Positions 1 to 8,924 of a stretch of 64,000 nucleotides of DNA are shown here, in pieces. The notes below the pieces were generated by a model. It was given only the letters and a program-made list of their open reading frames with translations. It was not told the origin of the DNA and made no database searches. Made by a program: the position numbers and the translations under genes. This DNA is from UBA6136 sp044350805 (GTDB lineage: Bacteria; Pseudomonadota; Gammaproteobacteria; Methylococcales; Methylococcaceae): the NCBI GenBank assembly GCA_044350805.1, contig JBILGU010000015.1, positions 6,245-70,244 on the forward strand. The letters run 5' to 3'. How positions within the stretch are numbered: position 1 is the stretch's first letter; every line of letters starts with the position of its first letter.

Positions 1-1287
1 TTCTGAAGGATAAAGCCCCGATTTTTCGCCGGGGAGATCGATGCCGGTGATTTTTCCGAGGCCAAATCGGCCTTGCATGAAGTCATGCAACCGGCGGATT
101 CCAAGGCGAACCGCAAGTTCATAAAAGTAGACATCGCAGGACTGCATGATCGCAAGATGCATGTCGGTGGCCCCGTGCCCGGAGTGGGCCCAGTCGCGAT
201 ATTTGTGAGCCGATCCAGGGAGCCGGTAGTAGCCGGGGCAGGCGATGCGGGCACCCGGTGCGATGTTCAAAAGTTCAAGTCCCGCCAAGGCCTCCAATGG
301 CTTGACCGTTGAGCCTGGAGGATAAGCTCCTCGTGTGGCCCTGTCATAGAGGGGTTTAGCCTCATCCTTCTGTAGGGCGTCGTAGCTTTTTCGGTCAATC
401 CCTTGAATGAAAGGATTTGGATCATAGCTAGGCTTGCTCGCGAGAGCCAAAACCTGGCCGTTGGTGGGATCGATGGCCACCACGGCACCGCGGAATTCCC
501 CAAGGGCGTCCATCGCCACTTTCTGAAGGCCGATGTCGAGAGACAGGGTGAGTTTGGCCCCATCGGTTGCAGGGACGGTCCCGAGCTGGCGCACCACCCG
601 GCCTCTGACATTGGCCTCGAACTCCTGGTGTCCGGTCCGACCATGGAGAATCGTCTCGTAGCTTTTTTCAAGCCCATTTTTGCCGATAAAAAAGGTGCCC
701 TGATATTGGGAGGGATCTAGATCCTGCAATTCCTTTTCATTGATCCTTGCGATGTAGCCCACCACATGGGCCGCAAGATCCTTGTAGGGATAATTCCGCA
801 TCATGCGCGTTCGAATGCCCGCCCCGGGGAGCCACGGCAATTTGACCGCGATATGGGCAACGTCCTCTTCTGAGAGTCCCAGGCGAATGGGGACGCTCTC
901 GTAATCCTTGCGCTTGGCCTTGAGAGCCTTGAAATCCGCGATCTCGGCTTCGGAGAGATGAATGATGGCCTCAAGATCCTTTAAGAGGCCATCGAGATCC
1001 GACACGAGTTCCGGAACGACCTCGAGACTAAAGGTGACGTAATTGTCCGCAAGAGGTTCTCCGTTACGGTCAAGAATCACGCCCCGGGTGGGGGTGATCG
1101 GTGCGATCTTGACCTGGTTTTCCCTCGAGAGGGAGGCATATTGCTGGTGCCCTGCAACCTGAAGGTAAACGAGGCGAAGGATGAGGAGTGTGACGCCCAG
1201 CATCATCGCAATAATGCTGCCGATGATGCGGTTGAGGAAAAGCCGGTTTTCGCGGACGGCGTCCTCGACGGTCAGATGCCCGCTCAA
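1..1287 (-). CDS. mrdA: Penicillin-binding protein 2 (peptidoglycan DD-transpeptidase), 3' end cut by window edge
   Basis: This is the class B transpeptidase of the elongasome, which cross-links lateral-wall peptidoglycan in the periplasm with RodA and MreBCD. Only the N-terminal 429 residues lie in the window; the family is normally about 600 to 650. One membrane anchor lies at about residues 18-40, followed by the PBP dimerisation region. The acyl-enzyme motif STVK has its serine at residue 326, close to the position in the E. coli enzyme. A Ser-Cys-Asp motif near residue 383 stands where the SxD/SxN motif is expected. The KTG motif would lie beyond the window. The only in-frame start that keeps the anchor is TTG at 1287, which overlaps the mreD stop codon, so translation is probably coupled. 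It is the last gene seen of the mreB-mreC-mreD-mrdA operon; rodA would be expected next but is outside the window. Confidence 0.93.
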   Translation of the reverse strand, partial: MSGHLTVEDAVRENRLFLNRIIGSIIAMMLGVTLLILRLVYLQVAGHQQYASLSRENQVKIAPITPTRGVILDRNGEPLADNYVTFSLEVVPELVSDLDGLLKDLEAIIHLSEAEIADFKALKAKRKDYESVPIRLGLSEEDVAHIAVKLPWLPGAGIRTRMMRNYPYKDLAAHVVGYIARINEKELQDLDPSQYQGTFFIGKNGLEKSYETILHGRTGHQEFEANVRGRVVRQLGTVPATDGAKLTLSLDIGLQKVAMDALGEFRGAVVAIDPTNGQVLALASKPSYDPNPFIQGIDRKSYDALQKDEAKPLYDRATRGAYPPGSTVKPLEALAGLELLNIAPGARIACPGYYRLPGSAHKYRDWAHSGHGATDMHLAIMQSCDVYFYELAVRLGIRRLHDFMQGRFGLGKITGIDLPGEKSGLYPSE

Positions 1288-1772
1288 GGGTGACCCCGCA
1301 CATCATTTCGGCCAAGGATCCAGACCAGAAGGGGCCAGACCAGGGCACCGGTGAGGCTGGGATACCAGTAGGCGAGTTCCATTCCGGGGGGGAGCTCCTG
1401 TTGTTCGGTCCATCGAATGACGAGTTGCCCGATCATCAGAAGCCCCAGGATCCAGATGCCCTGGACGGGCTTTCTTAGAACCGAGAGACTGGCTTTCCCC
1501 CGAATGCAGAGGTAAACCATGACCGCATAGGCCAAAGCGTGCTGTCCCAAGAGCCGCCCTGTCAGGGCATCGGCGATCAGCCCCAGCAGCCAGGCGCGCA
1601 GCACACCCACCCGCTGAGGCATCGCAAGGGTCCAGAAAATGAGAATCAGAGCGACCCAGTCAGGGTTGAGAAGCGCCCAGGCCGGTTTCAGGGGAACGAT
1701 TCTAAGGATGAGGGCAATGGCAAAGCTCAGAAGGACCCGAAGGGATCCTGGGGCCTCCGTATTATCGGTCAT
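1284..1772 (-). CDS. mreD: Rod shape-determining protein MreD
   Basis: MreD is a small polytopic inner-membrane protein of the elongasome that bridges MreC and the RodA/PBP2 synthase. The 162 residues, the usual family length, are strongly hydrophobic with five or six predicted membrane spans, including a Leu/Ile-rich stretch near residues 12-45 and a last span ending near residue 150. Sequence conservation in this family is weak, so the call rests on size, topology and position. The start overlaps the mreC stop region by 11 nt and the stop overlaps the TTG start of mrdA, which indicates one tightly packed, translationally coupled operon. Confidence 0.9.
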   Translation of the reverse strand: MTDNTEAPGSLRVLLSFAIALILRIVPLKPAWALLNPDWVALILIFWTLAMPQRVGVLRAWLLGLIADALTGRLLGQHALAYAVMVYLCIRGKASLSVLRKPVQGIWILGLLMIGQLVIRWTEQQELPPGMELAYWYPSLTGALVWPLLVWILGRNDVRGHP

Positions 1773-2682
1773 GGGGTGCGGCGGATTCAGCCCCCGGGCT
1801 TTCCGACTTATCCGGAATCCGAAGGAGCGGGGTGGTGTCGCTGCGAACGATCAGGACCTCGCGGTTGTGGTCCAGTCGGGCCACAGGAACAGCGACCGTG
1901 CGTGTGGCCGAAGGATCCCCCTCGGGGCGGGGAATGATCTGGGCCACGGGGTAACCCGCTGGAAAGATCCCATCGAGGCCGGAGGTCACCAGGAGATCCC
2001 CAGGTTCAATATCCGCATTTCCGGGAAGATAGGGAAGGTCGAGCCGATCCGTTCGGCCATTCCCGACGGCAATCGTTCGAAGACCCGTCCGATTGATTTG
2101 GACGGGAGTTGCGTGAGTGGGGTCGGTGATCATGACGATGTCGGAGGTCCGACCGGTCACCCGGAGCACCTGCCCTACCAGGCCTTTACCATCAACCACG
2201 GCCTGCCCTGCCTTAACGCCGTGGCGCTCTCCCTTATTGACGACGAGGAGATTTTCGTAAGGAACGATATTGATGAGAAGCGGCTCCGCAATCAGGACCT
2301 GATCTCCGACCTTGAAGGTGCTGTCGAGCAAGCCCCGAAGTCGGTTGTTTTCCTGTTCGAGGGCTTCAAAGCGAAGCTGTTTGCCCTGAAGTAAAAGTGC
2401 TTCTTCGCGGAGCCTTCGATTTTCGGCCACCAGATCCCGCTGGCTGGTCGACCAGTCCGAAAGTTTCTGGAAAATGCTAGCAGGGCCGCTGACCAGTTGG
2501 CGAACCGGTTCAACCAGGGCGGCAAAGGGCACCCGCTGCGCGGTCGAGGCTTCCCGGTTTTCAAACGCAAGGAAACCGATCGAGGCGATCAGGCAAAAGA
2601 TCAGTTTGAAGTGGAGTGTGGATCCACTTCCAAAAAGAGACTTGCTGTCAGGGGTATAGCGCATAGCCTGTGGGCTGGACAT
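1762..2682 (-). CDS. mreC: Rod shape-determining protein MreC
   Basis: MreC is a bitopic inner-membrane protein whose periplasmic part activates PBP2 in the elongasome. In the 306 residues a short cytoplasmic N-terminus is followed by a membrane anchor at about 24-42, a heptad-rich coiled coil at about 72-115, and the beta-rich MreC core to about residue 275 (motifs such as the GLVGQV segment and the TDPTH segment typical of the family). The C-terminal 30 residues are Ser/Pro/Asp-rich and probably disordered. It lies 24 nt downstream of mreB and overlaps mreD. An internal Met at residue 7 is an alternative start and would not change the domain content. Confidence 0.95.
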   Translation of the reverse strand: MSSPQAMRYTPDSKSLFGSGSTLHFKLIFCLIASIGFLAFENREASTAQRVPFAALVEPVRQLVSGPASIFQKLSDWSTSQRDLVAENRRLREEALLLQGKQLRFEALEQENNRLRGLLDSTFKVGDQVLIAEPLLINIVPYENLLVVNKGERHGVKAGQAVVDGKGLVGQVLRVTGRTSDIVMITDPTHATPVQINRTGLRTIAVGNGRTDRLDLPYLPGNADIEPGDLLVTSGLDGIFPAGYPVAQIIPRPEGDPSATRTVAVPVARLDHNREVLIVRSDTTPLLRIPDKSESPGAESAAPHDR

Positions 2683-2706
2683 CGATCAAAACGATGCGGC
2701 CGGGGT

Positions 2707-3753
2707 TTATTCCAGCGAAAAGAGGGCGAGTCCCTTGGTATCCAGAAGCTCCAGAACGCGACCACCACCGCGAGCGACGCAGGTCAGAGGATCGTCGGCG
2801 ATATGGACCGGAAGTCCCGTTTCCTCGGCGATCAGGCGATCGATGTCGCGCAGCAGCGCACCGCCCCCGGTCAGGTAAATACCGCGCTCGGCCACATCCG
2901 AGCTCAGTTCCGGTGGGGTTTGTTCAAGGGCCGTCTTCACGGCTTCGACGATGCTCTGGAGCGGCTCCTGAAGGGCTTCGAGGATTTCGTTACTGGAAAG
3001 GATGAAACTCCGCGGCACCCCTTCGGAGAGGTTTCGGCCCGTGACTTCGACTTCGCGAAGCTCCGCCCCAGGATATGCGGATCCGATTTCGTGCTTGATG
3101 CGTTCTGCGGTGGCTTCACCGATCAGGGTGCCATAGTTCCTTCGCACATAGCTCATGATCGCGTCATCGAAGCGATCGCCGCCAATGCGGACAGAAGAGG
3201 AGTAGACCACCCCGTTGAGAGATACGATGCCGACTTCGGAGGTGCCCCCCCCAATATCAAGGACCATGGAGCCTCGGGCTTCATCGACAGGAAGACCCGC
3301 ACCGACGGCGGCCGCCATGGGTTCTTCAATCAGGTAGACCTCGCGGGCCCCAGCGCCGAGGGCCGATTCGCGGATCGCACGGCGTTCGACCTGAGTGGAG
3401 CTGCTGGGGACACAGATCAGAACACGGGGGCTCGGACGGAACAGCCGGCTCTCATGCACCTTGTGAATAAAGTACTGGAGCATCTTTTCTGTGACGGTGA
3501 AGTCGGCAATGACACCATCCTTCATGGGCCGAATCGCGGTAATGTTGGCAGGGGTGCGGCCGAGCATGGTTTTGGCTTCGGATCCCACGGCGGCGACGCT
3601 TTTTTGGCCCCGCACTCGGTCTTCGCGAATGGCGACGACCGAGGGTTCGTTAAGGACAATGCCCTTGCCTCGGCAATAGATGAGCGTATTGGCCGTGCCA
3701 AGATCGATGGAGAGGTCGGTCGAATAGAATCCCCGGAGCTGCTTCAGGAACAT
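2707..3753 (-). CDS. mreB: Rod shape-determining protein MreB (actin homologue)
   Basis: MreB is the ATP-dependent actin-like protein that forms membrane-associated filaments organising lateral wall synthesis. The 348-residue length is standard. The phosphate-1 loop DLGTAN occurs at residues 17-22, the phosphate-2 loop DIGGGTSEVG at about 168-177, and the C-terminal adenosine motif LTGGGALL at about 293-300. The N-terminus begins with a short amphipathic segment (MFLKQLRGF), consistent with membrane binding. It is the first gene of the minus-strand operon. A gap of about 210 bp separates it from the divergent gatC and must hold both promoters, though I could not point to a convincing pair of boxes. 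Confidence 0.97.
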   Translation of the reverse strand: MFLKQLRGFYSTDLSIDLGTANTLIYCRGKGIVLNEPSVVAIREDRVRGQKSVAAVGSEAKTMLGRTPANITAIRPMKDGVIADFTVTEKMLQYFIHKVHESRLFRPSPRVLICVPSSSTQVERRAIRESALGAGAREVYLIEEPMAAAVGAGLPVDEARGSMVLDIGGGTSEVGIVSLNGVVYSSSVRIGGDRFDDAIMSYVRRNYGTLIGEATAERIKHEIGSAYPGAELREVEVTGRNLSEGVPRSFILSSNEILEALQEPLQSIVEAVKTALEQTPPELSSDVAERGIYLTGGGALLRDIDRLIAEETGLPVHIADDPLTCVARGGGRVLELLDTKGLALFSLE

Positions 3754-3963
3754 AGGGTCTTAGCCGTAGAGTATGGGTTTGAATGCAAATGGCGGGTCAG
3801 CGCATCAATGGTCCGGGATCCTCACTTTGGAGAAATTCACCGAAACGCCCCAGCGACTTAGGCTTTGAGGGGCCACTTCCTTTTGACGCGGCTTTCCGCT
3901 TCCAGAATAATGGGGGCTATTGTAACGCCTCTTGACTGTCACTTTTCCCCAAGATTCCACACC

Positions 3964-4251
3964 ATGTCTCTGAGCCCTGAAGAAGTCAACCGAATCGCCT
4001 TTCTGGCGCGGCTTTCCATCGATGCCGAGAAGACCGAGGCGTATGCTCGGGATCTCTCCGGGATCCTCGATTTCATCGAACAAATGAGCGCTGTCGATAC
4101 CGACGCCGTGAGCCCGATGGCGCACCCTCTCGATCAGGTGCAAAGGCTCCGTCCCGATGTCGTCTCCGAGGAAAACCAGCGAGAACTCTTTCAGTCGATT
4201 GCCCCCAAAGTGGAAGCAGGTCTCTACCTGGTTCCCAAGGTCATCGAGTAA
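3964..4251 (+). CDS. gatC: Asp/Glu-tRNA amidotransferase subunit GatC
   Basis: GatC is the small subunit of the GatCAB amidotransferase, which converts mischarged Glu-tRNA(Gln) or Asp-tRNA(Asn) to the amidated form; it wraps around and stabilises GatA and GatB. ATG at 3964 gives 95 residues, the usual length, beginning with the helical MSLSPEEVNRIAFLARL. The conserved hydrophobic pattern and the central DTDAVSPMAHPL segment are present. A longer reading starting at 3865 is open but adds a tail not found in the family. It is the first gene of gatC-gatA-gatB and is divergent from mreB. Confidence 0.95.
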   Translation: MSLSPEEVNRIAFLARLSIDAEKTEAYARDLSGILDFIEQMSAVDTDAVSPMAHPLDQVQRLRPDVVSEENQRELFQSIAPKVEAGLYLVPKVIE

Positions 4252-4264
4252 GCCAGAACTTTAA

Positions 4265-4283
4265 GAGCCCTACATTTGGGCTC
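4265..4283 (+). promoter_or_regulatory. Small intercistronic hairpin between gatC and gatA
   Basis: A perfect 6-bp inverted repeat, GAGCCC and GGGCTC, is separated by 7 nt in the 82-nt gap between gatC and gatA. It has no T-run after it on the plus strand, so it is not a convincing intrinsic terminator. It could be an mRNA stability or attenuation element, or chance. Confidence 0.3.
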
Positions 4284-4333
4284 AAACCCTGTCCCGAAGT
4301 CAAACCCCCACCGGGGGAAACGGAACCTCGATC

Positions 4334-5782
4334 ATGCATGAAAAGACCATTGCCGAACTGAGCCAGGGTCTCAGAAACAAGGACTATTCCAGCCTCGAAC
4401 TGACCCAGGCTTATTTAGGCCGGATCCAGTCGATAGACCCTTCCCTGAATGCCTTTATTACGGTCACCGAAGATCAGGCGCTAAAGGCCGCGGAAGCTGC
4501 CGATGCTCGGATTGCCCAAGGCAACGCAGGTCCCCTGACCGGGGTTCCGATTGGTCAGAAGGATATCTTCTGTACCAAAGGTGTCCGTTCCAGTTGCGGC
4601 TCTCGGATGCTGGACAACTTCATTGCGCCCTACAGTGCAACGGTCGTTGAGCGCCTGGATGCCGCCGGCACCGTGATGCTGGGGAAGCTCAACATGGACG
4701 AATTCGCCATGGGCTCCTCGAATGAAACCAGCTTCTATGGGCCGGTGAAGAACCCTTGGGATTTGGGAACCGTGCCTGGCGGGTCTTCGGGGGGCTCAGC
4801 AGCAGCTGTTGCAGCGCGTCTGGTTCCAGGAGCTACCGGCACTGATACCGGTGGCTCCATCCGCCAGCCTGCGGCTTTTTGTGGCATCACGGGGCTCAAG
4901 CCGACCTATGGTCTAGTCTCCCGCTGGGGCATGATCGCCTTTGCCTCAAGTCTCGACCAAGCGGGTCCCATGGCCCGGACGGCCGAGGACTGCGCTTTGC
5001 TTCTTGAAGGCATGGCGGGTTTTGACCCCAAGGATTCGACCAGTGTCGAGCGTCCGGTCGAAGCCTACAGCGCGAATATTGAGGGAAGCCTTGAAGGGCT
5101 TCGGATCGGTCTCCCTAAGGAGTTCTTCGGGGAGGGTCTGGATCCCGAAATCGGGGCTCTCATCCAGAGCGCCGTTGCGGAATACGAAAAGCTCGGAGCC
5201 AAGGTCGTTGAAGTTTCGCTTCCGAACATGAAGCTAGCCGGTCCCGCCTACTATGTCGTAGCGCCTGCGGAGTGTTCTTCGAACCTTGCGCGCCTCGATG
5301 GTGTTCGGTACGGCTATCGCTGTGAGAATCCCAAGGATCTTAAGGACCTCTACATGCGCTCTCGCGGTGAAGGCTTTGGCGCCGAGGTCAAGCGCCGCAT
5401 CCTGATTGGCACCTATGCCCTCTCGGCCGGTTACTATGACGCCTATTACCTTAAGGCCCAGAAGATCCGCCGCCTGATCAGCGAAGATTTCAGAACCGCC
5501 TTTGAATCGGTCGATGTCATCATGGGGCCAACCTCTCCCTCGGTCGCTTTCCGTTTCGGGGAGAAGAGTCAGGATCCGATTGCGATGTACCTTTCGGACA
5601 TCTACACGATCGCGGTGAATCTTGCAGGCCTTCCCGGCATGTCGGTGCCGGTCGGATTCTCTAAGAATCTGCCGGTGGGCATGCAGATCATCGGCAATTA
5701 TTTCTCGGAACAGAAGCTTTTGAACGTCGCGCACCGGTACCAGCAGGTCACCGATTGGCACACCCGTTCACCGGGGCTCTGA
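4334..5782 (+). CDS. gatA: Asp/Glu-tRNA amidotransferase subunit GatA (amidase)
   Basis: GatA is the glutaminase subunit of GatCAB: it releases ammonia from glutamine and channels it to GatB. The 482 residues cover the whole amidase-signature fold. The catalytic Ser-cisSer-Lys triad is visible as Lys76 (in GVPIGQKD), Ser151 (in PGGSSGGS) and Ser175 (in DTGGS), with the same spacing as in characterised GatA proteins. The C-terminal segment with YMSDIYT-like and PVGMQIIG motifs is intact. It sits between gatC and gatB on the same strand, with gaps of 82 and about 50 nt, consistent with one operon. Confidence 0.97.
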   Translation: MHEKTIAELSQGLRNKDYSSLELTQAYLGRIQSIDPSLNAFITVTEDQALKAAEAADARIAQGNAGPLTGVPIGQKDIFCTKGVRSSCGSRMLDNFIAPYSATVVERLDAAGTVMLGKLNMDEFAMGSSNETSFYGPVKNPWDLGTVPGGSSGGSAAAVAARLVPGATGTDTGGSIRQPAAFCGITGLKPTYGLVSRWGMIAFASSLDQAGPMARTAEDCALLLEGMAGFDPKDSTSVERPVEAYSANIEGSLEGLRIGLPKEFFGEGLDPEIGALIQSAVAEYEKLGAKVVEVSLPNMKLAGPAYYVVAPAECSSNLARLDGVRYGYRCENPKDLKDLYMRSRGEGFGAEVKRRILIGTYALSAGYYDAYYLKAQKIRRLISEDFRTAFESVDVIMGPTSPSVAFRFGEKSQDPIAMYLSDIYTIAVNLAGLPGMSVPVGFSKNLPVGMQIIGNYFSEQKLLNVAHRYQQVTDWHTRSPGL

Positions 5783-5839
5783 GAGAGCCTTTCCCCAATT
5801 GAAGCTTAAATGCCGTAACAGAATCGAAGGTTGATGCAT

Positions 5840-7273
5840 ATGCAATGGGAAACCGTCATCGGGCTTGAAATCCACGCCCAGCTTGCGACCAAGTCGAAGA
5901 TATTTTCTGGAGCCGCCACCGCCTATGGCGCCGAACCCAACACCCAGGCCTGCGCGATTGATCTGGGGCTTCCCGGGGTCCTTCCCGTCCTGAACCAGGA
6001 AGCCGTCCGGATGGCCGTGAAATTGGGTCTCGCCATCGGGGCCTCTATCACGCCGCGCTCGGTTTTTGCCCGGAAGAACTATTTCTATCCGGATCTTCCC
6101 AAGGGCTACCAGATCAGCCAGTACGACCTTCCCGTCGTCGGCCATGGGAAGCTCACGATCGAAGTCGATGGGGTTGAGAAAGTGATCGGGGTGACCCGCG
6201 CGCATCTTGAGGAAGATGCGGGAAAATCGCTCCATGAGGATTTTGAAGGCTTCTCGGGGATTGACTTGAACCGCGCCGGAACGCCACTCCTTGAGATCGT
6301 CTCAGAACCGGATCTTCGCTCCGCCAAGGAAGCGGTGGCCTACATGAAGAAACTGCACTCGCTGGTGCGGTATCTTGAGATTTGTGACGGCAACATGCAG
6401 GAAGGATCCTTCCGCTGCGATGCCAATGTGTCCGTCCGGCCGGTGGGGCAGGAAAAGTTTGGAACCCGCGCCGAGATCAAGAACCTCAATTCCTTCCGCT
6501 TCGTTGAGCGCGCCATCAATTTTGAGATTGAACGCCAGATCGATCTCATTGAAAGTGGTGGCAGCGTCGTCCAGGAAACCCGTCTCTACGATGCCAATAA
6601 GGATGAAACCCGCTCCATGCGGAGCAAGGAAGAAGCGAACGACTATCGGTATTTCCCCGACCCCGATCTTCTGCCGCTTGAAATCACATCGGCAGCCATT
6701 GAAGAGATCCGAACCCAGCTTCCGGAACTTCCTGATGAGAAGAAGGCGCGCTTTGCGAAGGACTATGGCCTGAGTGAGTATGACGCCGGGGTTCTGACGG
6801 CAACGCGGGAACTTGCGAGTTATTTTGAGACCGTGGTGGCCATTTCCGCTTGTGATGCGAAGCTCTGTGCCAACTGGGTCATGGGCGATCTTTCGGCGGC
6901 TTTGAACAAGGCGGGTCTCGAGATTGATGCCTCTCCGGTTGAAGCCGAAAGGCTCGCGGGGCTGCTCCAGAGGATTGCCGACGAGACGATTTCCGGCAAG
7001 ATCGCAAAGCAGGTGTTTGAAGCCCTTTGGGAGAGTGATGCCTCCGCAGATGCCATCATTGATCAGCAGGGGCTGCGTCAGATCACCGACACCGGGGCGA
7101 TTGAAGGCATCATCGATGAGATCCTGGCCGCTAACCCTGAACAGGTTGAAGGGTATCGGGGGGGTAAGGATAAGCTCTTTGGCTTCTTCGTCGGCCAAGC
7201 CATGAAGGCGACCGGCGGCAAGGCCAACCCGGCCCAGCTCAATGATCTTTTGAAGAAGAAACTGAACGGCTGA
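5840..7273 (+). CDS. gatB: Asp/Glu-tRNA amidotransferase subunit GatB
   Basis: GatB binds the mischarged tRNA, activates the side-chain carboxylate with ATP and transfers the ammonia delivered by GatA. The kinase-like cradle domain runs from residue 1 to about 290, with VIGLEIHAQL at the N-terminus and metal/ATP-site motifs such as RCDANVSVR, and is followed by the helical and YqeY tail domains to the C-terminus. The length of 477 is normal. TTG 5831, ATG 5834 and ATG 5840 are in frame. I prefer 5840 because the GAAGG at 5826-5830 then has a 9-nt spacer and the protein starts at the typical Met-Gln-Trp. Confidence 0.96.
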   Translation: MQWETVIGLEIHAQLATKSKIFSGAATAYGAEPNTQACAIDLGLPGVLPVLNQEAVRMAVKLGLAIGASITPRSVFARKNYFYPDLPKGYQISQYDLPVVGHGKLTIEVDGVEKVIGVTRAHLEEDAGKSLHEDFEGFSGIDLNRAGTPLLEIVSEPDLRSAKEAVAYMKKLHSLVRYLEICDGNMQEGSFRCDANVSVRPVGQEKFGTRAEIKNLNSFRFVERAINFEIERQIDLIESGGSVVQETRLYDANKDETRSMRSKEEANDYRYFPDPDLLPLEITSAAIEEIRTQLPELPDEKKARFAKDYGLSEYDAGVLTATRELASYFETVVAISACDAKLCANWVMGDLSAALNKAGLEIDASPVEAERLAGLLQRIADETISGKIAKQVFEALWESDASADAIIDQQGLRQITDTGAIEGIIDEILAANPEQVEGYRGGKDKLFGFFVGQAMKATGGKANPAQLNDLLKKKLNG

Positions 7274-7302
7274 TTGAAAGGCTAAACCTGGAGGGACATC
7301 CG

Positions 7303-7887
7303 ATGTCGACGACCGATACGATCGAGAATCAGGATCCGCGCCGTCAAAAGGTGGTGGATCATGTCCTTCGCTTTGCCGAGGTCCTGCAGGGTCTTTCGCG
7401 AAGATTCAAAGGCGTGGCGCGCAACCTGACCTTGAGTGGTCTGGCCGCAGCCCTAATCCTCGATCTTGTGATGCGCCATGCCTGGGCCTGGTCACCGACG
7501 GTTAGCGTTATCGTGGGAGTCTTTCTAGCTCTCCCTGCTTTGGTGGTGGGTTGGGGTTGGTATGTCCTTGAAGAGGCCACGGGACTTCCAGAGCGACTTG
7601 TGAATTGGTTTGGCGGGGCCAAGTCCTATGCCGGAACCGTCGTCCAAAGGGTTCAGGGCGAGCCCACGGGCGAAGCCCCGAGCCGATTGTCCGATCTTAA
7701 GGCGCTTGGGGGGCTGGCTTTCGAGATCACCTCGCTGGGTCTTGATACCACGGGTCTTCTCTCGATTCTGGGGGGAGCCCTCAGTGTGACCAATCCGATT
7801 TATCTTTTGGTCCTCGGTATCGCGGTGGGATTGATCGTCTTACTGGATCTCAGTGCCGTCATTGCAGGGCTTGCAGCCCTCCTCTAA
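7303..7887 (+). CDS. Small inner-membrane protein of unknown function
   Basis: This 194-residue protein matches no family I recognise. It has a hydrophilic N-terminus to about residue 40, two hydrophobic segments near 44-60 and 65-88 (the second followed by GWGWYVLEEATG), a polar middle section with LPERLVNWFGGAKSYAG, and two strongly hydrophobic spans near 140-160 and 165-192 that end the protein. A four-span membrane topology is likely. GGAGG at 7291-7295 gives a good ribosome binding site for ATG 7303. It follows gatB by 29 nt and may be cotranscribed. Its stop codon interleaves with that of the convergent glycosyltransferase gene (4-nt overlap). Confidence 0.75.
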   Translation: MSTTDTIENQDPRRQKVVDHVLRFAEVLQGLSRRFKGVARNLTLSGLAAALILDLVMRHAWAWSPTVSVIVGVFLALPALVVGWGWYVLEEATGLPERLVNWFGGAKSYAGTVVQRVQGEPTGEAPSRLSDLKALGGLAFEITSLGLDTTGLLSILGGALSVTNPIYLLVLGIAVGLIVLLDLSAVIAGLAALL

Positions 7888-8924
7888 TCGCGGGGTGGCT
7901 TGGGTTTGAGTCGGTTTGGAACCCAGCCGAGGAAAAGTCCTAGGGCGATACCCGCCAGTGACCATTGGCGACGTTTCAATCGGTTCAGGAACACCAAAAA
8001 CTGGGTCAGGTGGACTAGAGGGTAACGGCCCGGATACCAGCGCCGCGCAAAGCGAAGGCGGTTGCGTTGGTAGTAGTAGTCCGCCAGCAGGGTTGTCCTC
8101 TTGCCTTCCGATTCATTGGCACCGGTGCTGGCCCCTTCCTGATGCAGGACCACGCTCTCAAGGCAATAATCGATGCGCCATTGCGGGGCTTTATTTCGAA
8201 CCGAAAAGGCCCAGTCCATGTCCTCAAAATAGAGGAAATAATCTTCAGGAAAAAGCCCGGCCTCCAGAAGAACGTCTCTTCGTATACACACCGCAGCTCC
8301 CACGGCATAGTCGATGGGAGGACGAGTGGTACCGCCCAAAACCTTTTGATATCGCTGCCCCCCCAGAACATGTTGGGTGGTGCCCAGCCAAGGCCTGTAA
8401 AGTCCACCGACCCCCTGAATCATCTCAGGGTGATTCTGATAGCAGAGGCAGGAGCCGAGGACCCCGAGAGAAGCATCCCGTCTGAAGGCGCTTTTTAAAG
8501 CTTCAAGAGCCCCAGAGGTAATCTCAGTGTCATTGTTGAGGATCCAGAAGAGTTGAATTGTGGGGTCCAACAGTGCTGCGCGGAGCCCAAGGTTCACTCC
8601 CCCCCCGAAACCTCGGTTCTGATCCGAAGAGATCAGGCAGATGGTTGCCCTCTCGCCTGCCGAGTCGGGTCGCTGAATACTCGGTGGATCGGCATCTTGG
8701 GACCGTAGCCGGTAAGTTTTGGGCTTTGCTTCAACGAGAGCATCCAGACTTTCTTGAATCCTGAACAACGAATCATCACCGGAATGGTTGTCTACCACAT
8801 AGATATCGGGAGGCGGCCCCTTCATTTCGGCCAGTGAACTGAGGCACGCAAGGGTGAGATCCGGTTGCTTAAAGTTCAGAATGATGACGGCCGTGTGTTC
8901 TTCGGGACGCTTCCTGGACATCAT
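7884..8924 (-). CDS. Family 2 (GT-A) glycosyltransferase, rhamnosyltransferase-like
   Basis: This is a cytosolic or membrane-associated sugar transferase using an NDP-sugar donor. The 346 residues begin with the beta-strand VIILNFKQPDLTLACLSSL, show the nucleotide-binding VVDNHSGDD, the GFGGGVNLG loop, the metal-binding NNDTE at about residues 155-160, and the acceptor-side YFLYFEDMDW (an ED-x-D motif). A basic, partly hydrophobic C-terminus near residues 300-340 may bind the membrane. This layout is typical of rhamnosyltransferases and other GT2 enzymes of polysaccharide synthesis. Its ATG overlaps the TGA of the upstream SNF2 gene by 4 nt, so the two are translationally coupled although functionally unlike. 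The acceptor and sugar cannot be read from sequence. Confidence 0.9.
   Translation of the reverse strand: MMSRKRPEEHTAVIILNFKQPDLTLACLSSLAEMKGPPPDIYVVDNHSGDDSLFRIQESLDALVEAKPKTYRLRSQDADPPSIQRPDSAGERATICLISSDQNRGFGGGVNLGLRAALLDPTIQLFWILNNDTEITSGALEALKSAFRRDASLGVLGSCLCYQNHPEMIQGVGGLYRPWLGTTQHVLGGQRYQKVLGGTTRPPIDYAVGAAVCIRRDVLLEAGLFPEDYFLYFEDMDWAFSVRNKAPQWRIDYCLESVVLHQEGASTGANESEGKRTTLLADYYYQRNRLRFARRWYPGRYPLVHLTQFLVFLNRLKRRQWSLAGIALGLFLGWVPNRLKPKPPRD

Noticed and set aside
2497..3861. Long plus-strand reading (454 codons) opposite mreB and mreC
   Set aside because: It is antisense to two clearly conserved genes, has no family resemblance, and its composition follows the third positions of mreB.
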